From positions 382,134-444,133 of the forward strand of contig NMRA01000011.1 of assembly GCA_002633005.1 (NCBI GenBank): 62,000 nucleotides of DNA, given 5' to 3'. Positions 36,433 through 47,718 of the stretch are shown piece after piece. The DNA is from Phoronis australis (taxonomy: Eukaryota > Phoronida > Phoronidae). Within the stretch, counting starts at the first letter, position 1; each line of letters begins with the position of its first letter. The notes beneath the pieces are model-generated. The model was not told the origin of the DNA and made no database searches. It saw nothing but the letters and a program-made list of their open reading frames with translations. Position numbers and translations under genes: made by a program.

Positions 36433-36847
36433 TATCTTGCCAACTATCAAACCACTAACACTGATTTTGACAGCCGTATACCTCGGGCATCACCTAATGT
36501 TAGCCTAAATCACCTGCAATCTCTTAATTATCTACTGGGATCAAGGGCTGACTTTAGAGATTTGACTTGATTTGGAACTGAAAACAGGTGTACCTGTCTA
36601 TCTGTACATCATGAACTGTGAAACAAGAGCATGTTATCAACTGGACTGAAACTCCAAAACTTATGTCTTGTAGGGGTTCCTAGTGACTTGACACACGTCA
36701 GTATATGTGCATACGGGCCCTGATTGAAACTGTTCGTGTACAGACAGTGTTATGTTCACATCTACTCAGACAAGACCTCCACAACTATGTAGAGTGGAAC
36801 TGTAGTCTAGTCTTCCTTTACTTGTATTACAGCATTTGTCCCGACAA

Positions 36848-36935
36848 CATGTGCCCCACAGCGTCATGTGCCCCACAACATCATGTGCCCCACAATATAA
36901 TGTTTCCTACAGTGTCATGTGCCCCACAGCGTCAT
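36848..36935 (+). repeat. 17-bp minisatellite in ERCC1 3' UTR
   Basis: Five or so units of gtgccccacagcgtcat at 17-bp spacing, the fourth diverged (tgtttcctacagtgtcat). Confidence 0.85.
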
Positions 36936-37115
36936 ATTACAAAAGTGAAATCAATTTGCTTCACATTGTCAGTGCTGAGTTTGAAATCTGCTGCATTTTT
37001 TTATCAAATACTAAAGAAAGACCTGAATCTCTTGTGAATCTATAAAATGTGTGCTCATGTGTACATAATTGTTTATATTTATATGTTATTATTTGTAATG
37101 TGGACTTATTACATG

Positions 37116-37121
37116 AATAAA
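37116..37121 (+). promoter_or_regulatory. ERCC1: Candidate ERCC1 poly(A) signal
   Basis: AATAAA lies 684 nt after the ERCC1 stop, in AT-rich DNA; the first canonical signal downstream that I see. Confidence 0.5.
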
Positions 37122-37316
37122 ATGATTGATTGATATCAGCCACCAGTATTTTCCCTGGTTCGTTCTCTGTTATGCAAATGCACAAGTGCATCATAAAACG
37201 ATCTTTATGCTTTTATTTGGGAAGAATTTGTGGGACAAGGATGGTGGGTTTCATTGTGTTCCATCGCCGTTATTGACGGGAATTATTAGCTTAATATGTC
37301 GAATTATCCATTTTTA

Positions 37317-37344
37317 TTCGCCCACACATTTTTATGTGGGCGAA
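37317..37344. repeat. Hairpin at the head of the tagtgg array
   Basis: Perfect 10-bp arms ttcgcccaca/tgtgggcgaa with an 8-nt loop, ~100 bp before the first repeat unit; may mark the element's other end. Confidence 0.7.
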
Positions 37345-37440
37345 TTATGCCGTCATCCCTGTCCATCCGGACCGAATTTTCGGACGTATCCAGGTACCGT
37401 TGTTCTAAGAGGACATGTAACGACGATTTTTGAGCAGCGT

Positions 37441-39613
37441 TGATTACTGTGGTGCCTCCTAGTGGCAGTTTTGTTTCGTTGCGTGCGTGGCTGTATCTCC
37501 TAAACCATCTGCAGGATTTAGCAAGTGTATTTGTATGAAGGTGACAACCTATGACAACGATGTGCAAATGCACCCGACTTCTGACTATTAATGAGGCGAC
37601 GATGCCTTTTTTGGTGTATTTGGCTTAGTGCACGCTTCCTAGTGGTCGTTTTTGTTTGTTATGTTTTTTGTCTGTTTTGGCATCCATCTCTCCGTCGGCC
37701 AAAGCACTCTTAAGAATGATGGTTTTGAAAATTGGTAATTGTGTTCCTAGTGCATGGGAAAGACATTGTTGACGATTGTGGACCGTTTGACAACTTTAGC
37801 ACCCCTAGTGGCAGTTTTTTTTTTCTTATCGGCAGCTGTTTCTCCCTGCTGGATCTTTGTGAAATTTGCCAAGTGCATTTCTATGAACGTGACAGCAGAT
37901 GGCGACTGGACGTATCTGACTATCACTGTGCTCCCAGTTCCTGTTTTATTTTTTTTACTGGCTTGGCAAGTGTGCTATTGAGGAGAGCATTGGTGACTTG
38001 CTATGCTGAACGCTCGACGTTACTCTTTTACGTTTACCTCTGTATCCTCAAAGGTACACAACCAATTTTCCGGCATAAAATTTGGCAATAGGCCTACGTA
38101 TCTGAGATGACACTACCGTTTTCGGATGGATTCGACGTATTTTGGGCCACCATGATGTGGCCATTTGTACTGTTTTGGCGTCCGCCCCTCTATCAACCGA
38201 AGCTATCTCAGGATGATTTTGGCGTTTATGTTTCCACTGTGAAGAGGATGGCTGCAATAATGTGATTTTCTGACGACTCAGACTACTGTGGTGACTCATA
38301 GTGGTAGCTTGTATAAGCGCCTATGGCTGCATCCATCCAAAACTGTGTGCAGGATCTTTATTAAATTTGACAGATGCATTGATGTGAAATTGACAACGGA
38401 AAACGACGACATTTGGACGCCGGGGACCTGACTGTCGCTGTGCCACTCGAGTGGCAATTTATCTTTTTTGCTGTCCTCTTTATCTTTGAAACTCCATGAC
38501 GGATTTTTATGAAATTTTATAAATAGGTCTCTATTAAAAAACGATGTCAGGTACCCGTTTTCGGAGAGATTTGACGTATAGCTGCCATTTCATTATCGTG
38601 AAATTTGGCAAATATGTCTCTATTAAGGAGACGATGAAGCCTCATTTTCGGTTAGATTTGACGTGTTCTTCGCCATTTTAAATATAATTAGTACATTTTG
38701 ACATCACCCTCTCCATCCACCAAACCACTTGAAGAATCGTTTTTAAAATTTGGAGATGTGTTCCTGATGAGAAGACCGAATTGTTCGATTACTCTGGCAC
38801 CCCCTAGTGGTAATTTTATTATTTTTGCGTTCCCGACTGTATCTCATTCGCCCCTTGCAAGATTTTTGTGAAATTTAGCAAATGTGTTCCTACGGAGATG
38901 GTAATAGATGATGGTGAGTTTCAGATCAATCCAAAGACAGTTGTGCTCCCCAGTGCCAATTTCATTTTTTGCGTTTACCTCTGTAGGCCTAACTTAAGAG
39001 TTCCTAGATGCTTTTTCATGAAATTTGGCAATCAAGTTTCTGTTATGAAGACAACAGCGCCTTTCCTTTTTGTGATGGATTCAACACATTCTGCATCAAC
39101 TAGTGGCCATTTCATTTTTAGTCTGTGTCTTTTTCCTCTGCTTCTGTATCTGCCAAAGTGCGCAACTGCGCAGAGTGTGATTATGAAATTTGGCAGATGT
39201 GTTCCAACTGACGAGAATTTGATTGACGTGGGTTTTCAAATGGGTTCAACTACTGCGGTGCCCCCTATTGTTTCGCATCTACAAGTGTATCTTCTAAACT
39301 TCTTGCAAGGTGTTTTTGAAATGGTGTTATTGTATTTCTATTAACTTGGCAGCAGATGGACGGATTCGACTACCGCTGTGGTTGCTAATGGCATTTTCTT
39401 CTTTTTTTACATTTGCGTTTGTATCTTTGGGAGTTCTTTGATGGCTTTTCATGAAATTTTGAAAGTAGTTTTGAGCGACAACACCTTCCCATTTTGGATG
39501 GTTCAATATATTCTGTGCCATCTAATGGTCAGTTTTTTATGTGATACAAATATACCCCTAGAAGCAACACTGTTTGCGGTGCAGTCGTGGGCGCATTTCT
39601 ACACTCCGCGTTG
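37441..39613 (+). repeat. Degenerate 150-180-bp tandem repeat array 1
   Basis: Units share a phrase like gtgccccctagtggcaattt, then atgaaatttggcaaatgtgt and ggattcgacta. agtgg anchors occur at about 37461, 37641, 37807, 38300, 38450, 38806, 38952, 39102 and 39267, spaced ~130-180 bp or twice that. A larger ~500-bp period (tggcatccnnctct... at 37679, 38167, 38697) overlies it. The array ends in gtttgcggtgcagtcgtggg at ~39572. Confidence 0.8.
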
Positions 39614-40245
39614 CCCTCATATTCATGGTTGCTGTCATAGGAAGCCTTGCTGTGAATGTCAGTGCAAGTTCAATCCCCTCTTTCGAAATTCAACTCATGA
39701 GGCGCTAAATCTCATTTGCCAACAGTCGGCTTATCATGTAATCCTCGTTTTGCGTTCTGTAATTGAGTATTTGTCATGCAGTTCCCTCTAGAAATCGCCG
39801 CATTTTGATCTTTTTATTTGTAAATTCCCAACACATGTAGATATCTTGTTTACGGTTGTTTGTATATTGTGCATTATGACATGGAACGTCAAATCAAAAT
39901 TAGTGCCGGATTCCGTATCTCATTTTGGCCTAAGGGGCTGTCCAAATATTCGTTTATCGTGTTATTAGTAGCACTTCGCGGACTTTTCCCTGTCTTTCTA
40001 ATGGGTAGACCTATTTCAAAATTTGATCAACGCCGGACTGTTGTCTAAATCATGACGTGAAAGCGCGTCACTGAGATGTCAGATCTTTTTGTCCGTTAAA
40101 AGGAGAATTGGCTAGAAGTATTAACTGCCATTAAAACTTACACTCAGATCATCGCTTGAAGTGAATTTCCGCGGTTAGCAACAGCAACGGTGTCGATCGA
40201 GGTGCGAATCAAACATTTTGAGGTTTTCATGAGGACGCACCGCAG

Positions 40246-40376
40246 CAGTGGCGGATTTAGAAGGTCCCCAAGAATCCATTTGGCAGTTTGGGGGTGCGAA
40301 AGTCTGACGGTCAAAATCTTGGCTAATACTCTGCTCTGCTGGCCCCCCTTAACTCAAAATCCTGGATCCGCCCCTG
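40246..40376 (+). mobile_element. MITE, CAGTGGCGG family, intact with 5-bp duplication
   Basis: 131 bp from CAGTGGCGGATTTAG to CTGGATCCGCCCCTG. Perfect direct flanks cgcag on both sides (40241-40245, 40377-40381). The ends are imperfect inverted repeats. The terminal CAGNGG and 5-bp duplication suggest a non-autonomous hAT-type element; no transposase is present. Confidence 0.85.
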
Positions 40377-40483
40377 CGCAGTGTACCTGTAAAAGGCCTA
40401 GTGTGCCGGCAGAGTTTACCGATTGATTAGGCTACATGACAATGACATCGCAGACAACTAGTGATGCGATCTGAGATCGCAAT

Positions 40484-40651
40484 CAGGAGCGGATCCATGA
40501 TAATGAGTTGGGGGAGCAGGGCAGAGTATTAGCCAGGATTTTGTCCCTCAGACATTCACACCCCCGAACTGCCAAATGGATCTGGGAGAATTTTAAGGGG
40601 GGGGCATGGTTTCCTTGCCCCCTCCCCCCCTCCCCCCTGAGTCCGCCACTG
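40484..40651 (-). mobile_element. MITE, CAGTGGCGG family, opposite orientation
   Basis: 168 bp, starts CAGGAGCGGATCCATGA and ends GAGTCCGCCACTG; interior reads as the reverse complement of the other copies. It lies 107 bp from its partner in inverted orientation. The flanks do not show a clear duplication. Confidence 0.8.
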
Positions 40652-41999
40652 ACATTGAAAAAAATGGTACGCCCTTCCCATCACTCCGATCCTCTATGTC
40701 GTGTTATGCTCACCGCCCTTTCCTTCCTACTATTTCCGATCCGTCGATTGCTTATCCGATATGGACACGTTTATTTCTGAGTCTGGGAATAGATCGTCCT
40801 TTTGTTCTGTCTTAGGGAGCAGAATAGGCTGGGAATAGATCGTCCTTTGGAGCAGAATTGGCAGGCATCGTGTTGGCCTACCGTGCGGCAGCTGGCCAAC
40901 CAGTAGAGACCGCGGTTTAAAGAATGATTGACTGGAGTTAGAATGGCCACCGTGAACAATAAGTAACGCCAGCTGTTGGGAATATCGTAAGTCCGAGCTA
41001 GTGCTGTTTGACTACAATTAACTCAAGACAACATATTTCCAAGTTTTTATCACCATTCTCTGCATCGACCACTTCTTTTATTGGAATATTTTAAGAGTGA
41101 TCATTCAATTAATAGCACAGTGAAAGTCGAAATGGACCAGTAGAACTAAGTAAGATTTCCAAAATTCCTATGTCGCCTTGGCCGTATCAAGAAATAATTT
41201 ACTGTCAGTTCTTTGCGAACCAGAAACATTTCTCAGCTGAGTAAGAAACAAAATGAGAAAGTTTTTATAGCAAAAAGTGAGCTAAATCAAAACTTCGCTT
41301 CCGGAACGGAACATGGGTTCAGTTGTAGCCACTTTCAGAATTCAAAGTTGATGGCTTAAACAGTGACGGCACGCCTTTCAAGAATGAGAGTAATTCACCT
41401 GAAGCAAGAGGTAATTTATAATCGTGAAAGAATCCTCACGCCCGTATTAGCACTATTTTCACAACCCTTTGCATTCTTTCCTCCCTTCCCATCGAAAGGT
41501 TCGGCCTTGTCGTCGGCAGTCCGAGTTTCATATAGAAGTGATATATGAAAAGCTCTATTGTTAAAGCAACCGTAAATTCAGATTCCCGGCATGCAAGAAA
41601 CGATTTTTTGATTGAGACCATTCACCGCCATAAGATTGGTCCTATCTTGTTCCTTATTCACATGAGAACTGATTGCTGGCGGCTGCTCGACGCATAATTA
41701 ATGACGCGCCGTCTCAAACTAACTTGTAGAGCCATTAGTCATAACTAGCACTTGAGGACTACTTGTTCTTTTGAACCCCAAAACTCGGACATCTGAATTT
41801 GACACAGGTTTGAAATTGCGGAATCCGAGTTTCCCTGAATGACGACATGGAATTCATCACGAAGACAAGTGACTGCTGAAAAAAGTGTCCCGTGTAGTCC
41901 AAAATGGTTGAAAACATCCCAAGCACAAGACGCGCGTTACGTGCCGCTACTGAGCTCGAAAAACGTAACGTTGAACACGTGGTTTTACGCGCCCACATA

Positions 42000-42710
42000 T
42001 ATGTATGTGCCGGTGCATTTGCTGTTATCTCTGTCTGGGCATCCGGCGTCTGCGGCTGTACCTCTTACGTCCCGCACGGGATCTTAGTGATATTTGGCAG
42101 ATGTTTTCCTATGAAGCTGACGGCGGACGACGACAAATTTTGGACTGATCCGACTACTGATGTGCCCGGAATGGTTATTTTAGTTTTTCACGTATGCTCA
42201 AAGGTCCCCAACGGATTTTCACAGTGAAATTTGGCACGTAGGCATCAGTTAGTGAGATGGCGTCCGCCCCTCTATCAACTAAACCCCTCTTAAGGATGAT
42301 TGTGGAAACTGACTTATGTTCTTAGTGTGAAGAGGACAGTTGGCGATGATTTTGCGACTAATTTGACTCCTGTGGCGCCTCCTAGTAGCAGTTTTTATTT
42401 CACCCATAGCTGTATCTCCTAAATCTACTCAGTGCAGGGTCTTTATTAAATTTAGCATGGATATATCTGTGAAGTTGACAACAGACGACGACGACTTTCA
42501 GACGGATCCGAAGAACGCTTTGCCCCTAGTGACAATTTCGTTTTTTTTTCCATTTTCCTCTGCTTCTCAGAAGTTCCTTGACAGATTTCTATGAGATTTG
42601 GTAGTTTTCTATTACAGAAATGATAAACATTTATACAAATAATCAGCCCTAGAAGCACACCGTTTGCGGTGCATTCGTGGGTGCATTTCAACGCTCCGTG
42701 TTGCTGTTGT
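42000..42710 (+). repeat. Degenerate tagtgg repeat array 2
   Basis: Shares with array 1 gatatttggcagatgttttc, tggcgtccgcccctctatca (42257), cgcctcctagtagcagtttt and the end motif cgtttgcggtgcattcgtgg at 42661. Confidence 0.78.
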
Positions 42711-42968
42711 TTTTTGCTAAAATATATTTCAAGATTTTTGCCCATACTACTCCAAAGAGCTGGTGGTAGCTATTGACTTTGTGGTATGTGCGGAAAAGCA
42801 TCAGGTGTTCTATATAGATTATGTGGCACAGAGACTATTGACAGTCGTACGTTTTGAGGAATCGTGCAAACAATGGAAACTGGTAAATAGAGTTCGAAAC
42901 AGTTCATCGACGCCCTTCCATATGCTATTAGTATATCTGGTTGTGTTTGATACGCTGTTTCCTTAAGT

Positions 42969-43261
42969 ATAATAATAATGATGGTGATAATGATGATGGT
43001 GGAAGTGGCGTCATGTTTAATAACAATGATGATGATTATGATGATGATGGTGGTGGTGAAAAGTATAATAATAATAATGATGATGATGGTGGTGACAGGT
43101 ATAATAATTATGATGATGATGGTGGTGGTCACAGATATAATGATAATGATGATGATGATGATAATGAAGATGATAATGAGACGATAGCATGATGGTGGTG
43201 GTGGGTGGTGATGGTGTTGGTGGTGATGACAATGATGATGATGAAAATGACGACGATGAAT
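42969..43261. repeat. GAT/AAT-rich simple repeat
   Basis: Imperfect gatgatgat, ggtggtggt and aataataat runs over ~290 bp. His/Ile- and Asp-rich frames across it are artefacts of the trinucleotide pattern. Confidence 0.95.
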
Positions 43262-43555
43262 AATCTGTAAAGGTTGCATGAATGTTTGACTCTAGAAAAA
43301 TGTCTATAATTGTCTTACATCGGAAGATCTTATCTCTGAAATAAATGGTCGGCTTCATATGAAACCATCGCATACCATTGTTCTCTCATATAATTATTAG
43401 GAATTTCTTAAAAACTGTTTCACTTTTGCTCAAGGGTTATTAAAAATAAAACTTTTATGGAAAACAATGACAAGTTGAATATCGGGATTTTCCGTACATG
43501 AGCCCGTGGGTGTGTATTCGAAAAATGAAAAAAATCAGAAGTTATAGTAACACCA

Positions 43556-43577
43556 AATAAACGCCCGGGCGTTTATT
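43556..43577. repeat. 22-bp perfect palindrome
   Basis: Centre cccggg at 43564-43569, arms aataaacgccc/gggcgtttatt. Related sequences follow at 43770-43841, so this is a repeat family. Confidence 0.9.
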
Positions 43578-43823
43578 CAGAAAAGGGGCGTGTAAACGGA
43601 AAGTCATAGGTTTCATGATTTTGACATTTTTTACTTAAAATGTGTTTTTAAATTTTATGTTAATAAATGCATAATTTGCCAGCGCTTTGTTAATTTTTAT
43701 AAATGATAAGTGCTTCACAAAACTGAATTTGTGACTAAAAGTTGACGTTAAGTGAGCTTTTAAGAGGAAATTTTCCGAATAAACGACCCACTACGGGCAT
43801 TTATTCAGCATAATTTTCCGAAT

Positions 43824-43841
43824 AAACGCCCATGGGCGTTT
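43824..43841. repeat. 18-bp perfect palindrome of the same family
   Basis: AAACGCCCATGGGCGTTT, 250 bp from the first palindrome and with the same aataaacgccc arm. Confidence 0.9.
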
Positions 43842-44605
43842 CATAGGGTGTGCTTATCTACGGAAAACCCCGGTAAAACGAAAATGAAATGATATTTTAG
43901 AAACCTAACAGCGTATCTCAGAAGTTATATCAAACGAAGTTTGACCGTGAAATCGTTTTGCTATGAATGTACCTTTTAATGCTAAATGTATTAAAAACGC
44001 ATGGTTACGTAACCCAATTAATGACATATTGGTACAATAATGTGGATGTCTGCAGGGTCCTTACATTCAGAAACGATATACTTTTTTAATTTAAGTGTAA
44101 ATGCACATACCTGTCGATAAGGTACTACTGACATAACCTTAACGAACCCCAAATTGACCTCGTCAAGCTGACGGAAACCGTAGGAACAAAAGCGACAAGA
44201 TTCACAGGCATCCTCTCGCAACGTAATTGTTTTCTCTGAAGACGGGGTAATGTCATCTTTTATAATACACTAAGTGAATAAACCAATAAATAAATATGTA
44301 ATAGATAACATGGTATAGTGGAATATTGAAAATAACGATGAAGGAGAGTACACATTTTGAAATATAAGTCTTTACCTATCCAGGAAAGTTCATGATGAAA
44401 GAAATTGAACCTGTTCAGATGGACTAACGGTACTTATTAAAACACCCTGAAATGGGAGGACAGGTGGAGCTTCCCGCTGTACTCACGCGAGATGCGACCA
44501 CTTGTACCGTTCCACTAAAACGGTGCCTTACAAAGCAAACCAGTCACCTCCGTGCCTTTTCAGTGATGGGTTAAAAGCTTTAACGAAAACGGCCTCCCCG
44601 TCGCC

Positions 44606-44759
44606 NNNNNNNNNNNNNNNNNNNNNNNNNNNNNNNNNNNNNNNNNNNNNNNNNNNNNNNNNNNNNNNNNNNNNNNNNNNNNNNNNNNNNNNNNNNNNNN
44701 NNNNNNNNNNNNNNNNNNNNNNNNNNNNNNNNNNNNNNNNNNNNNNNNNNNNNNNNNNN
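44606..44759. other. Assembly gap (154 N)
   Basis: Run of undetermined bases. Open frames through it are meaningless. Confidence 0.99.
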
Positions 44760-46564
44760 TCACCTGCTGATGCGGCCATTAGCGTCAATTTTGATAGATA
44801 AAATCAGGAATCAGCTAAAATACTCATACACCCTATGTCAAAGATTGGATACTATGGTTCTTAGTGGGTGCTCCTTCTGCAAAGTTGCAGTGTAATTCAC
44901 TAAAAACGTAAGTCACGCTTTAGTGTCCATTCATAACAGACTTCGAAAGGGCGGGTTTTCAATTTTTCCATCAAATCTTTGAGAGTTCCCGAGGTTACAG
45001 GGCATTATTTTGTTTTAGAGAATTGGATGGGAACGTCGTTTTCAATATCTGTTAATAGGTCAAAACCGGGTTTCGTATCCTTAGACCTCCTCAGTCGCGC
45101 AAAAGGGCCACGGTGACCCTCGTTAAATTTTGACCGTTGGCTTCGACGTTTGTCGAGGGATGCTTTACACATGAGTTTCACTCTCACACTCAGCCGCGAA
45201 ACACCAGGCGAGTAACATATAGGCGCGGATTTGGGGAGAGGGGCGCAAGGGACGACGTATTCTGAGACCACCAACAGCTAGTGAATATCCCTGACTCACA
45301 GGGCGAATGGGTATTGAAACCCCCGGCCGAAGAGTAAAACACACGTGATTTCACAAGCAAACACTGAGATGACCCGACGAAAAGGCCGCACGTCAACCGA
45401 CAGTGACCACCGCTGGAGATCGACTGCAGCTAGCCTGGTGTATCCGGCGGCTCCTTGCCAGTAGCCAGATCCCACCCCTATGAATGGGGGCCACTCGTAA
45501 CTGATACGTGTCCACAAGAATTTGAAAAGCCCTCGGATAGGCCCTAACTGATTTTATCTCCCCGTCCCTTATTGCGTAGAGTTTTTTGTCCCGACCACCT
45601 CCCATTGCTGGGTGCAGCTCAAAAATCAACCACCTGGATGCATCTCTGGCAATTTATTCCTTGTATCTGGGTATGAAATAAACCAATTCCAAGTACATGA
45701 ATACATATTAAAGAACACAGGTAGAGATTGTTTAAAGTGACAACCATCATTGGCGGGAATGTGAAGTTTTGGAATCCCCTGGCATTACTGCGGGGCTGGC
45801 ATAATAATTTGGGGGCATACTAGACCCCGTGCTCCCGCAAACGGAGCTGAAAAGAACCTCCTTCCCGCAATTTTTAGACAAGATGCGGCCATTTTATAAC
45901 ATTGGTGTATCCCACAATCCACCAGTGGGTATCTGGAAGAAGTTGTATAAAGACAACAATGCAGGAGGGAGTTCGCAGCGACTGTCAGCAATTTGCCGAA
46001 CGTCGGCGCTCGACTGAGTTTTCCATGGGCTCGATCGCGTTACGGAACCCTTCCTCAGTGGCGACGCTCCCGCTGTACTGTAGTTTCATGGCCTCGATCC
46101 AAAGGCAGATTTAGAAAGGGGGAGGGCTCTCGATACTTAGGAAGCTGATGAGGTCCCTACCCCGACAACCTGACCCCGTCGCAGTCCTTAAAGTCGTAAC
46201 AGTTGGCGTATTTTTTAGTTCTCACCTCTTTCACCTCAAGCCAACCCCGGATATTTATTTTACCCGACGTTAGCGCGCGTCCCATTATCCGGAAGACCCC
46301 CATTCATGTGACGGGGGAACCCTGTACAACGGTAAGTAAGGCATTGTAAACCCGCCCCTATTTCTACCTTTAACGTGTAGGCACATTGGAAATTTTTGGG
46401 ACCAATTTTCATGCGCCACTGATGGGAGCAAGATTTTATCAGTCAGTGCAGTCCCGGGAATTTGGAAGAAGAAGACAAAACTTGAGCACAGCCCAGGACC
46501 CTAATCGTTAATCCGACACTTGCTGGTGACTTTTAAACCAAAGAAACCACACCACATGCTCGTA

Positions 46565-46815
46565 CCCGGGGGGGGGGCTCGGGGGGCTCAGCAAACGAGT
46601 CTCCCCCACATTTGGGGGAATGGGCTAAGGTCCGCCTCAGAGAAACAAACACTCCGAGAAAACGAGGCAAAATTCCACTAAAAAGACGCAAACGTACAGT
46701 TTACAGTTTCGAAGGTAGTACCCCGTTTTTTTTTTTAGTCCTGTCGAATTGTCAGCAAAAGATCCACATCGACAGAAATTCGAGCCCTCCATATTGAAGG
46801 CTGGGTGATGCACCG
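46565..46815 (+). repeat. Dispersed ~270-bp repeat with poly-G end, plus orientation
   Basis: Same family as 28726-29005: starts in a G run, has cctcagagaaacaaac, gagaaaacgaggc, ttccactaaaa, aaattcgagccctcc and ggctgggtg. Confidence 0.75.
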
Positions 46816-47586
46816 TGACTATAATATTACGGAATGTTAGTCCTCTCTTGTTCTAACGCTGCTGCTGTAAACGAAACAGTTGAAAAAAAATTACCTTCAC
46901 TCAACGGGCTGGCTGACACGTTTTCAACAGCCGCGACGGACGCCAATTTGAACATTTTTATAAAAATTTAGTGTTATACGGGAAACCAATGGGTTGCCTC
47001 GATATACTGACCAGTATGTGTTATTGTCTTGTAATTTTATTTATAATTCAATTAATTGCGTAAAACATTCCATATCTAGAGATTTTTTTTTCAAAAATGC
47101 TTTAATGAATTTTATAGAGTCTTAACAGTTCAATTTTATTCGTCTGCTTCTCCAACGATCACTTCATCACTCTGAGTCACATCTACATGTCACCTAATTA
47201 CCAGGCTGCTGTGCAAAAGACAAGACAACAATGAATCTTTGTTATAATAACCGTTGTGGACATCTGACATAACAGAACGGCTATAAATTCATTGTGCAGA
47301 AAGACAAAGTTACTCCAGCCCGGCATATAGAAGATCATATTAGCCGCATTGGTCGTTACTTTCGCAGTGGTTTGTGGTCCGAGGTTGATGAAGCTGGTCA
47401 ATGTGTCCTTGTTTTTAGCACCATCCTTTTGTTGCCATGTTGACGTAATCAAGAGGCAAATCACGATCAGACTGAGAGATTGGTGACTGAGTCCGCGGTC
47501 CCTGTAATCATCGAACCAAGTCTAACGCCCTCTTCCATCGATAGTGAAAACACAAATGACCCCCATCGATTTACATTCGACCTTCC

Positions 47587-47606
47587 ACGCATGCGCAGCT
47601 TCCAAT
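47587..47606 (+). promoter_or_regulatory. CaMKII promoter elements: NRF-1-like site and CCAAT box
   Basis: acgcatgcgc at 47587-47596 resembles the NRF-1 site and CCAAT follows at 47602-47606, 66-85 nt before the start codon. Spacing suits a TATA-less core promoter; the transcription start is not known. Confidence 0.4.
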
Positions 47607-47671
47607 GGAGTAGGTGATCGACAAATTGTTTCGGTTCTGTTGGTTCTTGTACAGTTACTGTTTATCGTAAA

Positions 47672-47718
47672 ATGGCGAAATTTGCCGACAAATATGATAT
47701 AAAAGAAGAGCTAGGGAA
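47672..47718 (+). CDS. CAMK2: CaMKII exon 1
   Basis: ATG in good context (aaaATGGCG), 47 nt, [15 protein letters not shown] plus AA, donor gtaagt. [10 protein letters not shown] is typical of invertebrate CaMKII. Confidence 0.93.

Larger units (their letters stand above)
36433..47671. other. Intergenic region between ERCC1 and CaMKII
   Basis: Apart from the ERCC1 3' UTR (to about 37140) no exon could be supported. Most of 37.3-43.3 kb is repeats (two tagtgg arrays, two MITEs, GAT-rich tract, palindromes). 44.9-46.6 kb is relatively GC-rich and has only short frames without recognisable domains; a gene there, partly lost in the N gap, cannot be excluded. The CaMKII promoter is at the right end. 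Confidence 0.5.

Noticed and set aside
38868-39344. 158-codon frame with repeated MKFxKCVPT
   Set aside because: It crosses units of the degenerate tagtgg repeat; the motif repeats with the DNA unit and stops elsewhere in the arrays. Noncoding repeat is the simpler reading.
42770-43373. His/Ile- and Asp-rich frames
   Set aside because: Products of GAT/ATC trinucleotide-like repeats.
44502-44801. Open frames across the N gap
   Set aside because: Undetermined bases cannot support a frame.
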